The notes under the pieces are model-generated. The model was given only the letters and a program-made list of their open reading frames with translations. It was not told the DNA's origin and made no database searches. A stretch of 20,669 nt of DNA from a virus: the IMG/VR virus record IMGVR_UViG_3300028840_008188, positions 1-20,669 of that record; one strand, given 5' to 3'. Numbering within the stretch: position 1 is the first letter of the stretch; every line of letters starts with the position of its first letter. Position numbers and translations under genes: made by a program. Shown here in pieces: positions 6,903 through 15,600 of the stretch.

Positions 6903-7217
6903 TTAATCAGCTCCTTCTATCACCACCCCAAAACGATGCTTCTTAATAGTCCCTCCTGAGAAGGTGATTGTGAATACTCCGTTGTATCTTCCTTCTGTAG
7001 CGAAATCACAAGCCACTGTTAAAACACCACTTGCTGCTTCAGCCTTCTCGAAAGCCCCATCAGCTTTCGCAAACAATTCTCCAGAAGGTCCCAGAACAGA
7101 CAAAGCAAAAGAAGTCCCAGAAGACAAGTCTACAGCATTGCCACTGGACTTGTCTGTCACAGTGAACAACAGCTTCTGATTCTCCCCAGCTACCAGAACA
7201 ACACTGGATCTGGACAT
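6903..7217 (-). CDS. Small beta-sandwich structural protein, baseplate-upper-protein N-domain-like
   Basis: This 104-residue protein looks all-beta. VLVAGENQKLLFTVTD (7-22), the VDLSSGTSFALSVLGPSGE stretch, and GVLTVACDFATEGRYNGVFTI followed by KKHRFGVVIE resemble the immunoglobulin-like N-terminal domain of BppU-type baseplate upper proteins and similar phage structural domains. The similarity is by pattern only. ATG 7217 has AAAGGAGG overlapping the end of the coiled-coil gene. Its place after the J-like gene, among other small products, fits a minor decoration or tail-fibre accessory role. It has no signal peptide or membrane segment. Confidence 0.72.
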   Translation of the reverse strand: MSRSSVVLVAGENQKLLFTVTDKSSGNAVDLSSGTSFALSVLGPSGELFAKADGAFEKAEAASGVLTVACDFATEGRYNGVFTITFSGGTIKKHRFGVVIEGAD

Positions 7218-7223
7218 ATCCGA

Positions 7224-7457
7224 TTAACCTCCTTTCAATTCTTGCTGAATTACAGCAAGACTTCCCTTGAGATTCCCGATGGCCTGTTTGAGATTTCCAA
7301 TCTGTGCGTTAAGATCAGCAATTTTCCTTTCCAATCTTAACGCTTCTTTGTTAAGAAAATGCATTCTCTCAGGGGACAAGGATTGCTCTTCCTCCTTTGC
7401 TTCAACTTCCTCCTTTGCTTCAACTTCCACCTGCACATCTTTGTTTTCTTTTCCCAT
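7224..7457 (-). CDS. Small coiled-coil protein with acidic repeat
   Basis: This 77-residue protein has an acidic, repetitive N-terminal part (VEVEAKEEVEAKEEEQS, residues 9-25). A coiled coil of about six heptads follows at 34-75, seen as leucine/isoleucine-spaced LERKIADLNAQIGNLKQAIG and onwards. It could form a short rod or dimer, for example a tail or fibre assembly helper. I recognise no family. ATG 7457 has AAAGGAG about 8 bases upstream. Its end (GGAGGTTAA) supplies the ribosome binding site of the next gene, so expression of the two is linked. Confidence 0.7.
   Translation of the reverse strand: MGKENKDVQVEVEAKEEVEAKEEEQSLSPERMHFLNKEALRLERKIADLNAQIGNLKQAIGNLKGSLAVIQQELKGG
7388..7423 (-). 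repeat. Tandem 18-base repeat, two copies
   Basis: Two perfect 18-base units (plus-strand CTTCCTCCTTTGCTTCAA) stand head to tail at 7388-7405 and 7406-7423, and a third partial copy begins at 7424. They encode the EAKEE(V) repeat in the acidic N-terminal part of the coiled-coil protein. In-frame multiples of three mean that copy-number changes would only alter the length of the acidic segment. Each unit also contains AAAGGAGGAAG on the coding strand, an SD-like sequence within the gene. Confidence 0.8.
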
Positions 7458-7476
7458 TTCTTTTCTCCTTTCGTAA

Positions 7477-7722
7477 TTAAGACGGTTTGATTACAGTTGG
7501 CTCCTTCTCATAATTAGCCACTTGGAGGCCTTTCTCCTTTGCTCTCTTTATTGCGTTGATCATCCTCTCTTGTTCTTCTATCCCTTTTATCTCAACCCAT
7601 ACCCCATCAATCTTCGTCTCAAGAACAAGATTGAGACTAGAAGCAAGGGAAACAAGTTTTTGAATGTCATCCCCAGCTAAGTCTGCAATTGTATCACATC
7701 TCACTCTCCATCGAATCGCCAT
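7477..7722 (-). CDS. Small protein of unknown function following the tail-tip gene
   Basis: This 81-residue protein follows the tail-tip gene. The frame is open further upstream to 7782, but ATG 7722 is preferred: CGGAG lies about 10 bases upstream within the end of the J-like gene, and the 20 extra residues would overlap that gene. The sequence reads AIRWRVRCDTIADLAGDDI, then a helix-strand pattern (KLVSLASSLNLVLETKIDGVWVEIKG) and a C-terminal helix (EEQERMINAIKRAKEKGLQV), consistent with a small alpha/beta fold. No family is recognised and no membrane segment is present. A tail-tip accessory role is inferred only from position. Confidence 0.68.
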   Translation of the reverse strand: MAIRWRVRCDTIADLAGDDIQKLVSLASSLNLVLETKIDGVWVEIKGIEEQERMINAIKRAKEKGLQVANYEKEPTVIKPS

Positions 7723-7726
7723 TTCT

Positions 7727-10700
7727 CTACAACTCCGTCGTTCCGTAATCTTTGTGAAAATAAGCGTCATGACAATATTCAATACAAGATATCTTATGAA
7801 TTATCTTTTCCGTTCTCTCACAACCAAGAATCCTATATTCTGTTGGATATGGTCCGGGATTCCCAGCCAAACCCCTATGAATAACAGCATAAACATCATA
7901 CAGAACAGGATTTTCAGTCCAGGTGCCGGACGCAATTTCAAGGAGGGTACCACCATGCGTTGGATGATCCAAGAGACGGATATTCTGAACAGCCCATACA
8001 TCCGAGGAAGGAGGGTTGTTCACATTATCGAACGTGACAACATTCACTCCCGATGTCAGATATGCCGAAGGCAAGGTAACAGTCCGTTTACGATCCCAAG
8101 CACTGGAGGCATCCTCATATCCCAAATTGTTTCCATTGACCAAGATTCGAACTTCACTGGCGTTGAAAGCATAAGCATCATATTGAAGAATACTATCCCC
8201 AGAAGCCTTCCCTTCGAAGAAGAAGTTTACCTCATTGGGATGAGTTGTATCGCCACCTCCATTTCCTATTGGATCCACATGGGGAAGTGGATGATAGATA
8301 TTGTCATACGTATCCAGAGGGATAACAATATCCTCAGTGTAAATGGTACCATCATCCGAATTTCTATAGATTATCTGAGGATAGCCACTACCCCATCCTG
8401 ACACGTCAATCGCTCTGTCGATAATCACCTGAGTAGTGCTAGCTGCAACAATACGACCACCATAGGAGTAAGGAGAATCAGGGATTACCTTTGCTATGTC
8501 TCCAGGAAGAATTCCGATAGCATCAAGACCCGCAGAAAACGTGCATTGACTACAAGGGAAAACCTCGAGTTGATATCGTAAAATAGCCATCCTTCTAGCC
8601 TGATCTTTGTTGGTCAAACCTATAACAAACTCCTCGGGAACACGCAACGGTTCAGAAGTTGAATTATATTCAGGACCATAGTAGACCACTGATTTCCTTC
8701 GATATTCCTTATCTTCATCGTTGTACCAAATCTTGTATCCATGCGACCTCTGGTCCTTTCTTATATCACCCCTAGCAAAGGAACCGTCAATGATATTTCC
8801 AACAGTAAATAGATGTGATGCGCTTCCGGTCTTTTCTAGAGACACATGACGAATCGAACCTAGTCTGATTATTCTGGCCCGACTCATGCCGGACACAATA
8901 TCAAGAGATTCATCAGGATCTTTCTGGGAATCCAACAAGCCTCTCCATTTGACACGATACCCAGCATCATGAATTTCATAAGTATCATCTTCCTGCCATG
9001 TGTCATCACTCCCACCAGACAACCCACCAGACATTGTCACTGTGGTTCCGTCATTGTCAGTGATCACACCCTCACTTCCATCCTCTGTATTCTTTGCTAT
9101 CTTCCCTATCAGCTCGTCATTCACCCAGGACGCTCCACTATCCGTTAATACTGTACCGGAGGGTGTGGCTGACGTGTGAGTTCCTTCATATCTAAGAAGC
9201 CCAACAGTCCCCTCAGTGAATTCCTCCCAAGATTCAAAATCCGTTTGGTACAAATTCGCTATCGGAACACCAAGACCCCATCTCGTGTTGGTCAAACAAT
9301 CGAGACAAAACCACGCTGGAATGGAAGTGTCACGGGATGTGGTTCCTGAAGGCCATGTAGGCAAGGTCTGAGTTCCACGTTTCACAAGAACAGACATGGG
9401 GCCCAACTGATCAGTGGTAACCGTCTGTTTTCCACCAAACGGGTACTTCAATCCTAGAAGAGCCATGTTTGGATATCTTAAAGAACGATTCAGAACCTCA
9501 TCCATATACTCAAGAATCGAATAAGAATTCTGTCCCTGAAAATCCTTTGAAGCATTCTTGACCAACTTGAATTGGTATTTGCTCTTCCTTAGATAAGTTG
9601 CTTTCCCTGTCTCTATCGGATCGTATTCAGGATCATCAACATCGGCGGTTACAGAGGATGTTCCTCCAGTGATTTCTTCGTCTACTTGAAAATTATCCGA
9701 GTCCTCATCCCAACCTATGTAAACAATCCCAGTATTGCTACCAAGATCGTAGTCGTAACAAACCTTGGCAGAGCAGGAGGATGTTCCCCCCGTGATAGTC
9801 TCGCCTATGGTGAAAGCAGAACCTCCTCCACGATTATCATATTTAAGAGCACGCATCCTCCAATTCAAATGAGCACGATGAGGACTCGTCGTGCCAGCAG
9901 TAATTTTCCACCCATTGTCCCAAGTGCTATGGTTCTTGATAACATCTGAAACGAGCTTTCCCCACTCGTCAGCATCCCAATCCTCATCACGAAACAACAA
10001 GACAATCCTACAATTATGATTGTAATCGTTCTCGGTGTTGTCGTAAAGACCTTGTGGAAAGGAAACTATGAAATTGAACTCATCAGCCTCACCAAGAGCA
10101 GAAAGCACTGGAGCAGAATGGTAGAAGGTGAGACCATCATTGGCTGTCCATCCCGGCATATATGCCGCAGTCTCCGGAGTGAAATCTATACCCTTATACA
10201 TTGCCTTCCCATTCATGAACCGAAATTCATCAATACTTCCAGCCCAACCCTGACAGGAATATGGCATTGTTGTCATATAACGAAACAGTGCAAAAGCCAC
10301 ATTTGAAGAAGGTGCAGGAGTGAATCTTTCCTCTGCTTCATCATACCGATAGTCATGATCTGTCTTGTCAACCCCATCCACATAGAACCTGATGACACCA
10401 TTCCATCGTTCAAGAGCAAAATGATACCATTGATCTTGATTCAAAACCATCGACAAAGACCTCTTTGCTATCCTCCTGGACACTCCTCCATAATGATGAT
10501 AGAACTCCTCCATTACCGTGATAGTTCCACCACCAACGGCAGTTGTTCTAAGCACCAGACCCCACCCAGTATCATCCCCCTCGTTCTGCCACTTGAAAGC
10601 ACAATACAATCTGTTGCTAGCATTTGTCCATTTGGCAGAATCCGCATATCCCCAGAAATCTATAGTAAAATCATCGCCTCCCAGATGGATATCTGACGTG

Positions 10701-11395
10701 TAATCCAAAGACAGATAATCAGAAGTAGAAGACGGAGGACCCGCAGAGTATGATCCAAACTTTTTATCAGTCGAATTTATAGGAAGTGAACCTTGGGTGG
10801 TGAAGTCAGGACCACGGACACACGAGTTCAGCCAACCAGTAGTCTCAAAATTGATGACGAGTTTTGCTGGTTCAAAAATCTCTTGATTAATCTGCCTAAG
10901 TTGATGAATCTTGTCAAACCAAGACAATACAGACTGATCTTTGGTACCAACTGCAGATTCCCATTCTGCTCCCTGAGCCTCACTGAGCCTCTTTTCGTTT
11001 GTGATCCATATATTCTCAGGATTGTCGTCCTTCACTGCCTCTTCTACCTGGCCTTCGCAAATGCCAAACAAGATATACAACACATCATAAGCTCCCTCGC
11101 CACCAAGAATATATGTATTGATGACCTGAAGACCGGCCCGGCATTCCCCACCAGCTATCGGGATTGGAAGCCCTGGCGATTCACTATTGATGGGACCGCC
11201 CCATGCATAAGCCAAAGTAGTTTCATCGCCCTCAGTACCAAGCCCAGAAATGGAAGGGATTTGTGGTCTCGGTACAGGAAGCATAGTTGGCACAAAAGGC
11301 CGTCGCTGCTTTCCCCCGAGCAGGGTACCAAAGAACGAGGAACCCAACTTCGTGAATAAACTAAGAGCAACACCTGCAAAGAATTGCACAGCCAT
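7727..11395 (-). CDS. Tail-tip host-recognition protein, gpJ-like, with LamG-type insertion
   Basis: This 1222-residue protein sits where lambda J does, after the M- and L-like genes. The N-terminus has a short hydrophobic stretch and a Pro-rich linker (residues 1-48). The segment 60-180 (AYAWGGPIN, GAYDVLYILFGICEG) resembles the start of TipJ-type tail proteins. About 180-415 is a concanavalin/LamG-like domain (FTIDFWGYAD, WYHFALERWNGVIRFYVDG, GSIDEFRFMNGKAMY). Paired GGTSS beta repeats lie at 528-585, another beta module at about 738-810, and a TipJ-like core at about 812-1040 (MSRARIIRLGSIRHVSLEK, LPGDIAKV). A second beta-sandwich, carbohydrate-binding-like, lies at about 1060-1145 (ILVNGNNLGYE). 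It probably contacts the host receptor, with the inserted domains able to bind glycans. ATG 11395 directly follows the TAG of the L-like gene, with AGGAG 9-10 bases upstream. Confidence 0.85.
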   Translation of the reverse strand: MAVQFFAGVALSLFTKLGSSFFGTLLGGKQRRPFVPTMLPVPRPQIPSISGLGTEGDETTLAYAWGGPINSESPGLPIPIAGGECRAGLQVINTYILGGEGAYDVLYILFGICEGQVEEAVKDDNPENIWITNEKRLSEAQGAEWESAVGTKDQSVLSWFDKIHQLRQINQEIFEPAKLVINFETTGWLNSCVRGPDFTTQGSLPINSTDKKFGSYSAGPPSSTSDYLSLDYTSDIHLGGDDFTIDFWGYADSAKWTNASNRLYCAFKWQNEGDDTGWGLVLRTTAVGGGTITVMEEFYHHYGGVSRRIAKRSLSMVLNQDQWYHFALERWNGVIRFYVDGVDKTDHDYRYDEAEERFTPAPSSNVAFALFRYMTTMPYSCQGWAGSIDEFRFMNGKAMYKGIDFTPETAAYMPGWTANDGLTFYHSAPVLSALGEADEFNFIVSFPQGLYDNTENDYNHNCRIVLLFRDEDWDADEWGKLVSDVIKNHSTWDNGWKITAGTTSPHRAHLNWRMRALKYDNRGGGSAFTIGETITGGTSSCSAKVCYDYDLGSNTGIVYIGWDEDSDNFQVDEEITGGTSSVTADVDDPEYDPIETGKATYLRKSKYQFKLVKNASKDFQGQNSYSILEYMDEVLNRSLRYPNMALLGLKYPFGGKQTVTTDQLGPMSVLVKRGTQTLPTWPSGTTSRDTSIPAWFCLDCLTNTRWGLGVPIANLYQTDFESWEEFTEGTVGLLRYEGTHTSATPSGTVLTDSGASWVNDELIGKIAKNTEDGSEGVITDNDGTTVTMSGGLSGGSDDTWQEDDTYEIHDAGYRVKWRGLLDSQKDPDESLDIVSGMSRARIIRLGSIRHVSLEKTGSASHLFTVGNIIDGSFARGDIRKDQRSHGYKIWYNDEDKEYRRKSVVYYGPEYNSTSEPLRVPEEFVIGLTNKDQARRMAILRYQLEVFPCSQCTFSAGLDAIGILPGDIAKVIPDSPYSYGGRIVAASTTQVIIDRAIDVSGWGSGYPQIIYRNSDDGTIYTEDIVIPLDTYDNIYHPLPHVDPIGNGGGDTTHPNEVNFFFEGKASGDSILQYDAYAFNASEVRILVNGNNLGYEDASSAWDRKRTVTLPSAYLTSGVNVVTFDNVNNPPSSDVWAVQNIRLLDHPTHGGTLLEIASGTWTENPVLYDVYAVIHRGLAGNPGPYPTEYRILGCERTEKIIHKISCIEYCHDAYFHKDYGTTEL

Positions 11396-12256
11396 CTACT
11401 CGAACTCCTGTCCTGGTATTCCAGGAAATCCACCGAAATTGATTACATTGTCCTTTTCTAAACAATTAGCCAAAAGCCTGCCGCAGGTAGTGTCCGAACC
11501 CCCATACTGACACGTATCACCATCAACAAACTTATATCTACAATAGACTTGGTCATACACATCCTTCGGAAATAGCCCAAACACCCTTTCCGGAACAACA
11601 AGAGACAATTCAATAAACTCGCCATCACCAACAGCAGTTTCTGCTATAACATATTCCTCCTCAATAGCAGCAGCATCTGCCAGATGTGCCTCGTGAACAT
11701 AACGTATCGTTACTGCCTCACCTGCCTTAAGACCACGACACCGATAGATATAGTCAGTGAAAGCATCAGAGAAGTCTAAAGCCTCTATACTAATATTCAT
11801 AGAATGCAACTTCCCCTCTCCACTGTACTCCACTGTGTCAGGCTCCATAGCTCTACGAATCCATGTCTCTCCATCCCATGTGATATTCTCCAAAGCAGCA
11901 GCATAGCGATATGTCGTGTCTCCAGGATCCGTCAGTGTGCCATCCACCACCGCTTCTCCATAGGAACCACTCACAGGCACATTATCCTTTATGGTTTCAT
12001 CATCTTCAAATTCTCCTCTCACATCGTACAGAGTTAGCGTACCAGCAGAACCGGAGTCAGAATCTGCTATAATTCTCGCAACAGCCCCACTGGTCTGACC
12101 AACAACAAGCGCACCTACCGTGAAATTTTGAGTTTGGCCGTCATAATCCAGAGTTCTAATATGTGAAATGACAATCTCCACTAACAGAATCCACGGTTCA
12201 ATCTCAGAAATATAATTCTTGTGTTCTATCTGATTCGCTGTCAGTGACCTTGGCAT
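11396..12256 (-). CDS. Minor tail protein, gpL-like, with four-cysteine C-terminus
   Basis: This 286-residue protein matches lambda gpL in position and in its C-terminal end. Four cysteines at 239, 249, 258 and 265 lie in the spacing CRYKFVDGDTC, CGRLLANC, followed by INFGGFPGIP, the signature ending of L-like proteins; in lambda gpL such cysteines hold an iron-sulfur cluster. The N-terminal part carries the gpL-type core (PWILLVEI, then ENITWDGETWIRRAM), interrupted at residues 37-108 by a beta module (FTVGALVVGQTSGAVARI) that also occurs in the J-like protein. ATG 12256 follows the M-like gene's TAG directly, with GGAGGAAG upstream. It forms part of the tail tip between M and J. Confidence 0.83.
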   Translation of the reverse strand: MPRSLTANQIEHKNYISEIEPWILLVEIVISHIRTLDYDGQTQNFTVGALVVGQTSGAVARIIADSDSGSAGTLTLYDVRGEFEDDETIKDNVPVSGSYGEAVVDGTLTDPGDTTYRYAAALENITWDGETWIRRAMEPDTVEYSGEGKLHSMNISIEALDFSDAFTDYIYRCRGLKAGEAVTIRYVHEAHLADAAAIEEEYVIAETAVGDGEFIELSLVVPERVFGLFPKDVYDQVYCRYKFVDGDTCQYGGSDTTCGRLLANCLEKDNVINFGGFPGIPGQEFE

Positions 12257-12616
12257 CTACACTTCCTCCAGATCGAATGTAACCCTGTACATATTGGGAT
12301 TCACAAGTGACCAAGATATGGAATTAGAAAGAAACCTTACCGTGTACGCCACAGGAGTGTCCTTCGAATTGTCATACCAAGTGAATGTATCACCAGATGC
12401 AGACGTCGTGTCGAAGAAATCCATAAACGTGGTAAACAGAGACTCTTCCAAAGCAGACCAACCGACAGAACGAAAAATACTCCTTGCTCGGTTATGTATT
12501 GGTCTTGTTGCCACATATCCAGCTCTGAAAGGAGTACGTAATATTTCTCTCTCCTTGCTTCCTGAATATCCAACGCCTATGCTACAATCTGGCAGAGTAA
12601 CTGGCCATGTTGCCAT
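12257..12616 (-). CDS. Minor tail protein, gpM-like
   Basis: This 119-residue protein lies immediately after the tape measure gene, the position of lambda M (109 residues). WPVTLPDCSIGVGYSG at the N-terminus, then RTPFRAGYVATRPIHNRAR and a TFDLEEV end, resemble the short tail-tip proteins that set up the distal tail. ALEESLFTTFMDFFD is probably the central helix and FTWYDNSKDTPVAYTVRFLS the following strands. ATG 12616 lies 5 bases after the tape measure stop, with GAGGGAG upstream. It likely contacts the last tail-tube ring and the L-like protein. The assignment rests on position, size and partial sequence pattern. Confidence 0.78.
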   Translation of the reverse strand: MATWPVTLPDCSIGVGYSGSKEREILRTPFRAGYVATRPIHNRARSIFRSVGWSALEESLFTTFMDFFDTTSASGDTFTWYDNSKDTPVAYTVRFLSNSISWSLVNPNMYRVTFDLEEV

Positions 12617-12621
12617 ATTCT

Positions 12622-15600
12622 CTATCTCCCTCTCATCACATTTCTAAATCTTGGATCCCTCGAATTGGCCTTGATCACAATGGACTTCACAACTCCTTCA
12701 AAATCAGACATAGAAAACTCTTCTTCAGCTTCTATGGGTATGCCCGTCTGGTTGTTTATGTTGATAGTCACCCTTGGAGATATCGACACACCACCCGCTC
12801 CCTCTTGGCCCACTATTCCTCCTTGATGATATTTTTTGGGAAGCACTGTTTCTCCTGGCTCTAGAAGACCAACCACACCTCCCTGTCGATATTTTCTCCA
12901 CTCTGGAAAAGCGTCTTTGAAAGTTCCCAACATCAACCAATCAGATACAGTATACTGGTCTTCGGTCTTGTTGGGAAAAGGCTTGAAGGGATCATAGGCT
13001 CCTGTCTGCTTCATCCAACTCATAAAGTCCGTGGGAAACCAAGCACCAGGAGATGCAGGACCTTCGAGATAGTGAGCCCCAACCCATGCAGGGCGATCGC
13101 CCACTTTGAAAGGACCAAGATCAGACAGGCTCCTCATCATCTCAGCAACAACATAGTCATAATACCCTCTGGCGTAAATATACCCAGCATGCTTTTGCTT
13201 CATACTAAAAGAAGACGCGAAACCCTCACTACTATCCATGTACGCATCGTAATAATTCCTGTAAAGATCTGCCATCCGGTCAAATGCCTGTGAAGAAATG
13301 CTTGGATTCTCCACAGCCAGAGTCCCCCTGGTGCCGAGACTGTAGTAAAGGCCCTCGAGCATATCCGCAAGCAGCTCACCACCATAGGCATTGGATTCTA
13401 AGATGTTCTGATGGTTGCTGACCATCCCATGCAACTTTTCAGCCAACTTCTCCTTCGACATTTTCGCTGCAGGCACCTCCTCAATCACCCCAGGAAAGCC
13501 CGACGTAAGAAGTTGCGCTATGTCCGGAATTGCTGTCAAATAAGGAGACTTTAGACCCGTAATCATAGACAGAGCAAACAGAGGCTCTGCCCATGCACCA
13601 TAAGTACCAAAATAATCATATGGTATACCAATTAGAGGACTTGCCTGGAACCCAAACTGGTTTAGAAGATCCTGAATCGGTTGTGTAATAGCTGGCATTT
13701 TCCATCGGTTGATAGTGCCCTTCGGCTCTATAAAGGGAGAAGGCACTCCGGTCTGTGGTGAGTACCCAAATATATCGTATAGAGATTGAGCCCAAGCAGG
13801 AAGATTGTTTCTGGCAGCTTCATCTTGTGGAAGAAGCCAATCCGGAATTGGTTCTTCTGGTGGAGGAATATTTGGATCCACAGTTGGTGGTGGTGGTGGT
13901 TGTGGTTCCTCGGGTATAGGCAATGGAGGTTCCGGACCTGGCGGAGGTGGTGTCGGTGGGCCAGGCGTCGGTGGAGTCGGTGGAGCGGGTTCTCTCCTCT
14001 GGAAAGGCTGCTTGATACCCATATTCCATATTTGCCACGTACCTGAAATGGAGGGGTCCCACATCGCCTTGGTGTACCATTCAGGACTGTAGACCGCACC
14101 CTTGAAATCTGTCCCACCTCCTATCGTAAGAAAACCCGTATTTGGATTATACACGGCAAAGGGACTTACACGAAACGGCTCGCTGCCTACAATCCCACCC
14201 TCTTGATAACCACGACGTAAGCCTTCCAAATATCCAACACCAAGTTGCTGCACTCTCTTCTTGGGTATGACATACTCTCCGGGCTCAAGCATTGCGGGCA
14301 CAATGTCTCCAGAGCCGGAACCGGGAATGTGTCCCCCACTCTGAACCTGTAAGTCCACGTCTGGCATGACACCCTCGACTCCCCAATCACCACCTCCACC
14401 CAAAGAACTCAATCCAGAACCGAACAGATCAGACATCCAATCGCCTACCGGTTCCCAAATTGCCTTTTGCATAGCAAGCTGTGAAAGATCACTCAACATC
14501 CCCTGAATAGTCTGCGCAAACGCATCACCCATGTTATCGAAATCAGTGATAGCAGAATCGACAAAACTACTCATTGATCTTGTTATGGTACGAGATCCTT
14601 CCTCGGCTATTTCCTCCATCTCGCCAACAGTTCTATCAACATCAGCAATAGCTTGCTTTTGTTCCTCTTCAAGAATTGCAATTCTGAATTCGATAATATT
14701 TGCTTCGGTCAACGACAGACCTTCTTCCGACAACTGTCTCCTCAGTTCGTCTATTTGTCGCTGAAACGAAGCAGAAACAATGGCTTGTTTCTGTTCTATA
14801 TATTCCTTTTCCTTGATAAGTCCCTTCTCATAGGAATCTTCAAGAACAGCCAACTTCCCCTCTGCCAATTTATTCTCAAGTTCTATCTCCAAAGATCTGG
14901 CTTCTCTTATTTCAGCCAATCTCTCATTATTGTTGCTAATCATAAAATCTATCGATTTCTGACGATACTCAGCCTCCATTGCAAGTTTTTTCTGCTCTCC
15001 CTCTTCGTATGTCAAATTCCTATTCTCAACAGATTTATCCACAAGATCCAACTCAACCTCCAACAATTGAGCTATCTTGCGCAAACCATCTTCTTGAAGT
15101 TCTATACGACTTCTTACCAAATCTGCTTCAAATGTACCAGAGCGTTTCCTCCTCATATAATCAGACCGCTCCTCAACCTCTACCAGCTGAGTTGCAAGAT
15201 CAATGTCCTCTTTCATCTCCTTTCCAAGAGCCTTTAACTCAGCTATCTCTTTGGCTCTCTTTTCACTTATTTTCTTACTAAAAGACTCATCTTGTTTTTG
15301 CCAATAGGACTCGGGCTGATATGTAGGATATGACAGAACCCGACGTTCATAACCCTCCGGCATAGGCATCCCTTCTGGAAGCCCTCTCATTATTCCAGCC
15401 TGAGTCTCACCAAGAGTCCGGGGTTTGATCTCCGGAGGCGTATAAACTCCTTTCTCTTCCCAAAGTTTGGCCCACCAATCCCTAAACTCCTTATCAAACA
15501 TTTCTTTACCTTCTGGCATTGGCATCTTCTCTGGGAGAGAAGCTATTGCTTCATTAATACCAGTAAGCAATTCAAATGTATCACCAAGGAAAGGCAACCA

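Noticed and set aside
7723-7782. Longer start for the 81-residue gene at ATG 7782
   Set aside because: It would overlap the J-like gene by 56 bases and add a non-conserved-looking basic leader, while ATG 7722 has a ribosome binding site at normal spacing.
7664-8401. 245-codon plus-strand frame opposite the end of the J-like gene
   Set aside because: It is antisense to a clear tail-tip gene, has no ribosome binding site support and no recognisable protein pattern; the same holds for frames at 5668-6240, 10793-11359 and 14653-15237.
13805-14092. Glycine-rich plus-strand frame
   Set aside because: It is the complement of the tape measure polyproline codons (CCN read as GGN), so the glycine runs are a mirror effect.
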